A stretch of DNA of 6,720 bases from GWF2-50-93 sp049297395. Lineage in GTDB: Bacteria > Verrucomicrobiota > Lentisphaeria > Victivallales > GWF2-50-93. Every line of letters starts with the position of its first letter. Positions within the stretch are counted from its first letter, which is position 1. The notes beneath the pieces were generated by a model, which saw nothing but the letters and a program-made list of their open reading frames with translations, searched no databases and was not told the DNA's origin. Positions 1 to 5,795 of this stretch are shown here, one piece after another. The position numbers and the translations under genes were made by a program. Where the stretch lies: the NCBI GenBank assembly GCA_049297395.1, contig JBAQUG010000124.1, positions 1 to 6,720 on the forward strand, read 5' to 3'.

Positions 1-408
1 GTTCAGGTTTCCGATGTTGTTCGATATGAAATACTCGTACCGGGCTCCGAAGAGTTTCCTCACCATCTCCTCCTGGAGTTCCATGAATATGGAGGCCTCC
101 AGCTTCGCGCTGAACCAGTTCGAGAAAATGAGTATTGCTGCGCCAAAGGCGAAGGCGATGCTGCACATTGCGAGCATCGCGAACAGCTCATAGTTCTCTG
201 AAGGAAGCCTGAAAGATGATATGAATGAGTAGACCAGCTTCGTGAGGGCGTTGTTGCCCCTCTTGCCGGAGCCGAACTCCAGTACGGCCATGAACATTGC
301 GCCTGCGAAGAGCTCGAATAGGGCTGACGTGAAGACAAGCAGCATGAAATACAGGAACTTGCCTCTTGTCAGCTTATAAAAGAATGAGAAATATTTCAGA
401 AGGTTCAT
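1..408 (-). CDS. ABC exporter, N-terminal membrane segment (partial)
   Basis: I translated this frame by hand: it is open for 136 codons from an ATG at 408 to the window edge, so the rest of the protein lies outside. The visible part begins with a short amphipathic stretch (MNLLKYFSFFYKLTRG), then a hydrophobic helix at about residues 18-43 and a second at about 77-98. A charged cytosolic-type stretch follows, with LQEEMVRKLFGARYEYF and NNIGNL at residues 111-135. This pattern (two membrane helices, then a conserved LQ..L..K....Y.YF...N.G.L segment) is typical of the membrane domain of type I ABC exporters, the family that includes MsbA and the lipid-linked oligosaccharide flippase PglK. The ATP-binding domain is not in the window. 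Only 20 bases separate it from the GT4 gene upstream. The ribosome binding site is weak (GGGA about 9 bases before the ATG). In this glycan operon it most likely flips or exports the lipid-linked product; this role is inferred from context. Confidence 0.75.
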   Translation of the reverse strand, partial: MNLLKYFSFFYKLTRGKFLYFMLLVFTSALFELFAGAMFMAVLEFGSGKRGNNALTKLVYSFISSFRLPSENYELFAMLAMCSIAFAFGAAILIFSNWFSAKLEASIFMELQEEMVRKLFGARYEYFISNNIGNLN

Positions 409-428
409 TTTTATTTTCCCGTCGTTGT

Positions 429-1625
429 TTAGCTTGTCATTTTCCCGATCAATGAATAATATGCCTTGTCGATCACCTGCGTTCCGGCAATGCTTGTTAT
501 CCTTCCTGATTCGGCAATCATCTGCTGGCGCGGCAGGGAGGACGACTTCCTGATGTTTTCCGCGAAGACTTCCGGCGAAGGACGTGAGACATATCCGTTC
601 TCCCCGTCCCTGATCCAGAAATCGGTTATGCCTGGTATTAAATTCGCTGCGACAGGAACCCCGCATGCAACGCTTTCAAGGATAGGAGTACCCAGCCCTT
701 CGCTCAGGCTGGGGAAAGCATAGACATCAGTCATCTGATAGTACTCCTCCATGTTTTCGATGAATCCCCTGGTTATTTGGACTCTTGCATCAAGCCCGTA
801 TTCGGCAACCATCCTCGCGAGATCGTTGAAGACCGAGGAATCCCTGCCGGTAAGAGGACCGGAGCCGACTATCGGACCGCCTAGGAAAAGCTTGAACTGT
901 TCCGGAAGAAGTCTGATTGCCTCAACAAGGAGCCTGTGGTTCTTCCTCGGAATGAAATTTGCAATTGCGGTGACAACAATATCGGCATCGGAGAATTTTG
1001 AGAGTTTCTTCCTCAATGAGCCTTTTACTTCGCCTTCTACCGGCTTGAAGCGGGATTCATCCACTGGATTTGGCCTGCACCATAGATTGTCTTCCGGAAT
1101 ATTGTTTTTCAGGCAGGTGTTCCTTAGTCTTTCCGAGATGCATATGAAATGATATTTTTCCGGAAGCCTGCTTGAAGCTTCAAACCTGTTGGCGATTGGT
1201 ATGTACTGCAGCGGCGTGTCCATCTCGTTGCAGAGTTCGATGACTGCCGGGATTCCATTGACTCTTGAATAGTTGAGGGCGGCGGCGGTCACGTAGTTCT
1301 TGCCGAATATGTGTATCAGGTCCGGCCTGGGCAGAGTCTTGATATAGTCTGTTGCGGCAGCATATTCGGAGTGGAAATTCATCGATATCTTCAACGCCCT
1401 TAGGAATCCTCTGCCGGCATCCGGAAAAGGCTTGCAGGATATGCGCCTGACCTTGAATCCATCATACTCGTAATTGGCGCATATGTTTTCGGTTTCAGAA
1501 CCGGAGATGACATAGACTTTCATGTCCGGATCGCATACCGTAAGCCTCCTGTAGAGATTATGCGCCCTGTAGCCGGAGCCCGAGTATTCGGGCATGTATT
1601 TGCTGGATACCAGGAGAACGTTCAT
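429..1625 (-). CDS. GT4-family glycosyltransferase
   Basis: A complete 398-residue protein, the usual size for GT-B fold group 1 (GT4) glycosyltransferases. The N-terminus MNVLLVSSKYMPEYSGSGYR is the usual first strand and glycine-rich loop of the acceptor lobe. The donor lobe starts near residue 215 and has FIPRKNHRLLVEAIRLL (224-240), with the Arg-Lys pair that normally contacts the donor phosphates. The E-x7-E signature is EGLGTPILE, with Glu309 and Glu317, followed by CGVPVAA and the DGENG loop (340-344). It should move a sugar from a nucleotide donor onto a lipid-linked glycan at the inner face of the membrane; sugar and linkage cannot be read from sequence. Its ATG overlaps the TGA of the nuclease-like gene by 4 bases (ATGA), and only a poor AGG lies upstream, so it is probably translated by coupling. 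Confidence 0.93.
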   Translation of the reverse strand: MNVLLVSSKYMPEYSGSGYRAHNLYRRLTVCDPDMKVYVISGSETENICANYEYDGFKVRRISCKPFPDAGRGFLRALKISMNFHSEYAAATDYIKTLPRPDLIHIFGKNYVTAAALNYSRVNGIPAVIELCNEMDTPLQYIPIANRFEASSRLPEKYHFICISERLRNTCLKNNIPEDNLWCRPNPVDESRFKPVEGEVKGSLRKKLSKFSDADIVVTAIANFIPRKNHRLLVEAIRLLPEQFKLFLGGPIVGSGPLTGRDSSVFNDLARMVAEYGLDARVQITRGFIENMEEYYQMTDVYAFPSLSEGLGTPILESVACGVPVAANLIPGITDFWIRDGENGYVSRPSPEVFAENIRKSSSLPRQQMIAESGRITSIAGTQVIDKAYYSLIGKMTS

Positions 1626-2026
1626 AGTTTCAGTAGCCTGTAGTTATCAATCTTCATCATGGACGGACTTTTAAAATGGAACAGATGGCTTTTGCATTTG
1701 CAGTCCGAGCATCCGAATCCTCCAACAGGAATTCCGCCGGACTTCTCAAGTCTTGCCGCTGCCATGCATTCCTCTGATTTAATGTTCGTCTCCATGGCGA
1801 GAACTCTTATAATTTCAGCCTTTCCGAGCAGATAGTCGATATGCCAGTGTAGCCTCTTGTCCTTCCGCAGATGCCTTTTTATTCTTGCTTCAAGTCCGCC
1901 CATCGCGGAACCTGTGTAGGAGTAGAATCCTTTCCTGAATAAGAGAGAGCCCAGCGCTCCGACTCTTATTTCCACGCTTTTCCGCAGATATATCTTTAAG
2001 ATGTAAACGCCTTTCATCCTGTGCAA
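1622..2026 (-). CDS. GIY-YIG nuclease-like protein, DUF123/COG1833 type
   Basis: A 134-residue basic protein. From the N-terminus it shows GVYIL (6-10), FYSYTGSAMGGLEARIKRH (34-52) and HWHIDYLL (60-67). An EEC (85-87) and a cysteine/histidine-rich GFGCSDCKCKSHLFHF (103-118) follow. GVY plus YTG with a following Arg (Arg48) is the GIY-YIG nuclease core; Glu85 or Glu86 is a candidate metal ligand. The KRH, HWHIDYLL and GFG.SDC.CKSHL blocks are those of DUF123 (COG1833), predicted Uri-type endonucleases common in archaea and found in some bacteria. I know of no established function for the standalone family. The full-length reading opens at a TTG that directly follows the TAA of the CgeB-like gene. 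An in-frame ATG at 2017, three codons on, keeps the whole domain and may be the true start, although the AGG touching it is too close to be a normal binding site. The gene sits between two glycosyltransferase genes and overlaps the next by 4 bases, so it is co-transcribed with a glycan pathway it has no clear part in. Confidence 0.88.
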   Translation of the reverse strand: MHRMKGVYILKIYLRKSVEIRVGALGSLLFRKGFYSYTGSAMGGLEARIKRHLRKDKRLHWHIDYLLGKAEIIRVLAMETNIKSEECMAAARLEKSGGIPVGGFGCSDCKCKSHLFHFKSPSMMKIDNYRLLKL

Positions 2027-3112
2027 TTAGTTCAGCTCTTTGATATTCTTAATCAGCCTTTCCGCGAAATTCGCAAGACCTTCCGGGGAGACGGCATCCT
2101 TATAAACTTTTTGGGCTTCCATGGCGACCCGTATCCGGAGATCCGAGTTGTCAATTAATGCGTCCAGCTTCTCTTCAAGATCGGACAAGTCCCATTTGTG
2201 GGGAATACAAGTTTTTTCTTGCTGGAAGAGGTCGGGCCACGTCTCAAGATGGCCCATTTCAGGTTTCACAAGTGCTGCACCGCAGATGATTATCTCGTAG
2301 TCGCGCAAAGTTATTTCGCCGACACCGAACGGGCCGACGCCAATTTGCGAGTTCCGCAGCTCGGAGAAATATTCCGGGAGGCTGGACTTTGAAGTCTGGA
2401 CACCCATCTTTTCCATTATCTTCGCTACAGCCTTCCTGTGCGCGACAACCGAAGGGCGTGAATGCGCGAGCCCAACCCTGCAGCTGACTTTTATGTCTCT
2501 ATGATTTTCAGGAGGAGTGAAAGTTATAGACACTCCTTCGCAGAGCATTGACGACAATAGAGGCCTTGATTTCTGTCTTATTCTCGAAACAATCCCGAAT
2601 CGGGATTCATTATAGTTTTCAAAGCATGTGTTCCATGAAACCCTGATCTTGCCAAGATCATTTTGGGAGGGAAGGGGGAAGTTCTCCTCCTTTTCGCCAG
2701 TCTTGTAGAGATCATCGAAATAGTCGGTGAAGATACGGCCGGTGCGGAATCTTTTCAGGTACTGGCTCCTGTCCTTGAATACCTGGCTCTTCAGAAACAG
2801 ATCGACATACGGCATTACTTCGAACTGGGTGCACCATGTGCTGTCAGTCGTGTCAAACCATAATATTTTTAATTTTCTTGAAACCGCATTTTCAAGAAAA
2901 TCATAAATATAAGACTTATTGGCATACCAATAAGTCCGGAAGACGTTTGAATTTATGAAGAGGATTTCACAATTCAGAACATTGTCGGAAATCCTCCATT
3001 TGAAATCAAGACTGAATCCCTGTTCCTCGAAATAGCACCTGGAGGCAAGAAGAGGGCAGTTGAACGCCTTGGAGTTCGGACATGAGTTGTTTGTAAGGAT
3101 ATTTATTTTCAT
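2027..3112 (-). CDS. CgeB-like group 1 glycosyltransferase
   Basis: A complete 361-residue protein. The N-terminal lobe opens with MKINILTNNSCPNSKAF and has alternating strand-helix patterns with FINSN (52-56) and ILWFDTTDSTWC (83-94). The best recognised part is the C-terminal lobe, with GPFGVGEITLRDYEI (260-274), CGAALVKPEMGHLETWPD (277-294) and a closing segment WDLSDLEEKLDALI (307-320). This layout (G.GE...RD.E....GA.L.KP, then the pd.f and dL.eKl elements) is that of the Glyco_trans_1_2/CgeB-like branch of GT-B glycosyltransferases. It probably adds a sugar in the same glycan pathway; donor and acceptor are unknown. The ATG at 3112 has no visible Shine-Dalgarno sequence (the preceding bases are pyrimidine-rich). 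No in-frame ATG near it offers an alternative, since the next methionine is residue 100. The N-terminal third is locally AT-rich and contains two perfect inverted repeats, described separately. A gap of 27 bases separates it from the FkbM gene upstream. Confidence 0.82.
   Translation of the reverse strand: MKINILTNNSCPNSKAFNCPLLASRCYFEEQGFSLDFKWRISDNVLNCEILFINSNVFRTYWYANKSYIYDFLENAVSRKLKILWFDTTDSTWCTQFEVMPYVDLFLKSQVFKDRSQYLKRFRTGRIFTDYFDDLYKTGEKEENFPLPSQNDLGKIRVSWNTCFENYNESRFGIVSRIRQKSRPLLSSMLCEGVSITFTPPENHRDIKVSCRVGLAHSRPSVVAHRKAVAKIMEKMGVQTSKSSLPEYFSELRNSQIGVGPFGVGEITLRDYEIIICGAALVKPEMGHLETWPDLFQQEKTCIPHKWDLSDLEEKLDALIDNSDLRIRVAMEAQKVYKDAVSPEGLANFAERLIKNIKELN
2872..2901. repeat. Perfect inverted repeat, 12-base arms, 6-base loop
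   Basis: ATTTTCTTGAAA at 2872-2883 is the exact reverse complement of TTTCAAGAAAAT at 2890-2901; the six bases between are CCGCAT on the plus strand. It lies wholly within the CgeB-like glycosyltransferase gene, over codons of about residues 71-81 (DFLENAVSRKL). In the mRNA it would form an AU-rich hairpin. There is no U-run directly after it in the transcript (the following bases are UAAAAAUAUU), so it is not a normal intrinsic terminator. The palindrome is seen directly; any function is unknown. Confidence 0.9.
2913..2936. repeat. Perfect inverted repeat, 10-base arms, 4-base loop
   Basis: GACTTATTGG at 2913-2922 is the exact reverse complement of CCAATAAGTC at 2927-2936, with CATA between them on the plus strand. 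It lies in the CgeB-like gene, over codons of about residues 59-67 (RTYWYANKS), 11 bases from the 12-base repeat at 2872-2901. In the transcript it comes first and would fold as a tetraloop hairpin. The two arms differ in sequence from the neighbouring repeat, so the two are not copies of one element. The pairing is seen directly; function is unknown. Confidence 0.88.
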
Positions 3113-3139
3113 GGAAGAAAAATGCCCGCGGAAATGAGC

Positions 3140-4120
3140 TTAGAATTTATACAGCAGCACGTCCCTTACTCCACCGAGGTCGCAGATGAGTTTTTCCGCA
3201 TCTTCATTCTTGATGTCCTTGTAGAGACCCTGCATGTGCGTGTCGGAGGTCATCAGTGTCTTGTAGGGCTTGTAGCCCATTTCCAGGATATGCTGGTTCT
3301 TCTTTTCGCTGTTGCTGGAGATCCTTGTCACCCTGTATCCTTTGTCAAAGAGACTGCATAGCCTCTTCCTCATGCTGTGATGGGTGTCGTCATATTTCGG
3401 GAAATGTGTTTCAAAGCAGATGGCCGGACCGAAGCCGGGATCGTTCTTGAACGCCTCTTCCATTCCATCGATGACTTCTACTTCGAATCCTTCGACATCC
3501 ATCCTGATGAGATCGATCTTTCTTTTGCCCTTGGCGAATTCGCTGACCGTTGTGAGGGGGACCTTGATTGTCTGCCCAGACAACAGTCTTTTGGATTTAT
3601 CCCCGAACTTATACTGTTCCGCCATGAAGGTGTGGAGGTTCGAATATTCGGCAAGATGGAAATCCGCTTCGCCCAGACGGTCAGCGGCGCCAACATTGTA
3701 CATCTCCATCCTGTCCCTCATTCCGTTGAGATCCACATTCATCTGAAGCAGTGCGAAGTTCGCAGGACTCGGTTCGATGCAGTAGACCCTGCCTTCAGGA
3801 CCGACACGCAGCGCCTCCCAGATGGCATAGTAGCCTATGTTCGCACCGAGATCGAACACGCACATGCCGGGCTTCACAACCTCCTCGAGGATCGCCCTGA
3901 GCTGCATCTCCCTTTTGCCGTTCAATGCAAGAGCCCTGGAGATTCCATTATCATGGACGTTGAGGAGCATTTTGTATTCCCCGTCCCATATTTGATATTC
4001 CGCGAACTTTTTCCCGGGGACCAGACGGCTGGATAAGAAACGACCGGCCCTGAACAGGTATTTGGCAGTACCGGCCACGCCGCGGCTTTTCAATACCGAT
4101 GGAAGAGAAGAGAGGCCCAT
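3140..4120 (-). CDS. FkbM-family SAM-dependent methyltransferase
   Basis: A complete 326-residue protein with a class I methyltransferase domain starting near residue 80. Motif I is VFDLGANIGYYA (88-99), the glycine loop that holds S-adenosylmethionine. CIEPSP (114-119) has the acidic residue that normally binds the ribose, and IDLIRMDVEGFEVEVIDGM (202-220) carries the D-EG-E block typical of FkbM proteins. CFETHFPKYDD (235-245) follows the last core strand. FkbM enzymes methylate hydroxyl groups, often on sugars of O-antigens, capsules and glycolipids, so an O-methylated sugar in this glycan is likely; the position methylated is unknown. The first 80 residues form a short lead-in domain that precedes the SAM domain. 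The ATG at 4120 is preceded by AAGGAA about 8 bases upstream, a good binding site that fixes the start. Confidence 0.92.
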   Translation of the reverse strand: MGLSSLPSVLKSRGVAGTAKYLFRAGRFLSSRLVPGKKFAEYQIWDGEYKMLLNVHDNGISRALALNGKREMQLRAILEEVVKPGMCVFDLGANIGYYAIWEALRVGPEGRVYCIEPSPANFALLQMNVDLNGMRDRMEMYNVGAADRLGEADFHLAEYSNLHTFMAEQYKFGDKSKRLLSGQTIKVPLTTVSEFAKGKRKIDLIRMDVEGFEVEVIDGMEEAFKNDPGFGPAICFETHFPKYDDTHHSMRKRLCSLFDKGYRVTRISSNSEKKNQHILEMGYKPYKTLMTSDTHMQGLYKDIKNEDAEKLICDLGGVRDVLLYKF

Positions 4121-4127
4121 AAGTGAT

Positions 4128-4133
4128 TTCCTT
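4128..4133 (-). promoter_or_regulatory. Ribosome binding site of the FkbM gene
   Basis: On the minus strand the leader reads AAAAGGAAATCACTT directly before the ATG at 4120. The AAGGAA core is at a normal distance (about 7-8 bases) from the start and is one of only two strong Shine-Dalgarno sites in the window. Confidence 0.7.
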
Positions 4134-4165
4134 TTATTTTAAAGCTGGAATTGTAAATGAGATAT

Positions 4166-5773
4166 TCATTTTTCCGGAAACAGGTATTTCTCCATGAACT
4201 CCATGTCAGGATGTTCAGGCTTCCTCTCGAGGATGGCGATAAGTTCCTTCTCGTCGAAAACTGTCCTGTTGCGCTCGTCGTACTTGCAATGGAGTATGCT
4301 GCAGCGTTTCTCCAGCGACTTGTATACGTCGGGGAACCATGGCTCCCAGCCTGCATCGACATAGATCACCGGCCTGTTAGTGCACATAGCATAGTAAAGG
4401 GTGGAGGAGCATCCGTACTGCACGATCACCGCATCGGCCTGCTCGGCCACGCCTGGCGACTCAAAAGGGCCGTAGGTTATCTTCAGGTTGGGTATGTTCT
4501 CGAAGATGTTCAGACCTTCCCAGGATATGTCCTTTGGACGTCTTTTGAATATGATGTTGTAGCCGTTCCTCGACAGGGTCTTGCATAGCTCGTAGTAGAA
4601 TTGGTAGTTGACCATTACGTCTGCGACATAGTATCCAGTCCACTCGGAAATGAACGAAAGCTCCAGGAGCATCACGGTCTTTATCTTGTCAGGAACAGGT
4701 TTGGCCTTGTACGAGTCCCATATCACCTTGAGATCCTGCGTGTTGTCGGTCAGTATTTCCACTTTGTTGTTCCTGGGAATGGGATTCAGTGCCATGTTCC
4801 TCCTGTAGAGATCAATGTTTCCTGGGAAGAAGGAGACGAACTCATCGACTGTTGACAGCTCATGGAATGACAGACGCGAACCCGAATGGTGGCTGATGAA
4901 ATAGCCGTGCGGGAATCCGGTGATCTTTCCGCCTTCGTTCCTGACGGCTGTGCTGAATGCCCTGATGTACTGGCTTCCGGCCGTGCAGGTCAACGCATGT
5001 TTTATTTTTTTCCGCGCGGCAAGCTTCTTCATCGAAGAATACGCCTCGGCGATGTCGCAGAGATAATCATCTGAAAAGGCGAGCAGGGCATTGCAGACCT
5101 TCTGCGGCAACTGCATTCCGAACACCCTTGTCATATATTTATTGGCGAAGGCCAGCATCTCATTGCTGAACTGGCTGAACAGCCTCCTTGTTTCGGGTGA
5201 CGGCTTTTCAGAAATGGAATAATCCATCAGGAAACCGGGAGATTCCAGGCGGATCCATCTGTCGAGGTCATGAGCATAGCGGCGGCTGTATGTGTTTCCG
5301 AGCGATATGGTGGTCCCTTGTCCAATCATCTGGTCCTGGAATCCGTACCTGCCGTTCTTGAAATTCAATTCGAAGGATTTGAGGCAGTTGTAGATGCGCC
5401 TCTTTTTCCTGTAGTCTGTTTTTTTGAAGCTGTTGAATCCAAAGGAGACATTCTCACGGCTTCCGTCCAGGTTTGGGACAAGGGTGAGCTTGTCGCTGTA
5501 TTTGAGATCCCAGCCCGCCTGCCTTATTTTCTGTATCGAGGCGTAATGATTCACAGCCTCCGCAAACCTGGTCGAAATAAGATAGGCTATAAGCAGGCAG
5601 TCGCCTTCAAATGTGCGGCCGTATTGTTCGATCAGCCTGCAGTGCTCGGCTTTGAAGTCAATGGTTATCTGGGTGGTTGTCTCCCTGGGGATCGTCCACC
5701 AGAATTCCTGGGACCATTTTTCAAGGTCTACGCCTTTAAGGGCGAAATAATCATAATAGAAAGACTTGTCCAA
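4166..5773 (-). CDS. Putative GT-B type glycan transferase, family unassigned
   Basis: A 535-residue soluble protein that I cannot place in a named family. The N-terminal 250 residues are largely charged and helical, without a motif I recognise. A first Rossmann-like element runs from IKHALTCTAGSQYIRAF (257-273) to GGKITGFPHGYF (281-292). The PHG resembles the HG element in GT-B enzymes of capsule and surface-carbohydrate synthesis. A second lobe begins near residue 364 (IKTVMLLELSFISEW) and includes YNIIFKRRPKD (405-415). It ends with ADAVIVQYGCSSTLYYAM (446-463) and NRPVIYVDAGWEPW (466-479), which looks like the donor-site S-T...A....RPVI pattern of capsule, Kdo or glycerophosphate transferases. 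No signal peptide or membrane helix is visible. The start is TTG: AAGGA lies 8 bases upstream, and no in-frame ATG exists in the leader. The gene follows the aminotransferase by 22 bases. A role as sugar or sugar-like transferase is inferred. Confidence 0.72.
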   Translation of the reverse strand: MDKSFYYDYFALKGVDLEKWSQEFWWTIPRETTTQITIDFKAEHCRLIEQYGRTFEGDCLLIAYLISTRFAEAVNHYASIQKIRQAGWDLKYSDKLTLVPNLDGSRENVSFGFNSFKKTDYRKKRRIYNCLKSFELNFKNGRYGFQDQMIGQGTTISLGNTYSRRYAHDLDRWIRLESPGFLMDYSISEKPSPETRRLFSQFSNEMLAFANKYMTRVFGMQLPQKVCNALLAFSDDYLCDIAEAYSSMKKLAARKKIKHALTCTAGSQYIRAFSTAVRNEGGKITGFPHGYFISHHSGSRLSFHELSTVDEFVSFFPGNIDLYRRNMALNPIPRNNKVEILTDNTQDLKVIWDSYKAKPVPDKIKTVMLLELSFISEWTGYYVADVMVNYQFYYELCKTLSRNGYNIIFKRRPKDISWEGLNIFENIPNLKITYGPFESPGVAEQADAVIVQYGCSSTLYYAMCTNRPVIYVDAGWEPWFPDVYKSLEKRCSILHCKYDERNRTVFDEKELIAILERKPEHPDMEFMEKYLFPEK

Positions 5774-5781
5774 TGAATGAT

Positions 5782-5786
5782 TCCTT
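5782..5786 (-). promoter_or_regulatory. Ribosome binding site supporting a TTG start
   Basis: The minus strand reads TAAAGGAATCATTCA immediately before TTG at 5773. AAGGA sits 8 bases from the TTG, an ideal spacing. There is no in-frame ATG in the 22-base gap or in the early codons, so this site decides the start of the 535-residue protein. Confidence 0.65.
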
Positions 5787-5795
5787 TATACGCTT

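Noticed and set aside
60..338. A 92-codon minus-strand open frame at the left edge.
   Set aside because: It is rich in Ser, Arg and Trp and out of frame with the ABC exporter reading, which has clear membrane helices and family motifs across the same bases.
2591..2607. A 17-base near-palindrome (8-base arms AATCCCGA/TCGGGATT around one base) in the CgeB-like gene.
   Set aside because: An 8-base match at short range is expected about once in a window of this size, so it is not evidence of function despite being in the same gene as the two longer repeats.
3377..4036. A 219-codon open frame on the plus strand opposite the FkbM gene.
   Set aside because: It is a shadow of the methyltransferase gene: it is antisense, matches no family I recognise, and the minus-strand frame carries all the conserved motifs.
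4121..4165. The 45-base gap before the FkbM gene as an internal promoter (TTTACA and TTTAAAAT on the minus strand).
   Set aside because: The two elements are only about 9 bases apart, not a bacterial promoter spacing, and an AT-rich leader alone does not show a TATA box.
4155..4171. Inverted repeat AAATGA/TCATTT around the stop codon of the 535-residue protein, a possible terminator.
   Set aside because: Only six AT-rich pairs with a 5-base loop and no U-run; too weak for an intrinsic terminator, and the operon clearly continues.
1546..4812. A 14-base direct repeat CCTCCTGTAGAGAT at 1546-1559 and 4799-4812.
   Set aside because: Both copies encode the same short peptide (LYRR) in the same frame with the same codons; coincidence of codon use explains it.
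5270..5776. A 168-codon plus-strand open frame opposite the start of the 535-residue protein.
   Set aside because: Antisense shadow with no recognisable domain, in a region where all supported genes are on the minus strand.
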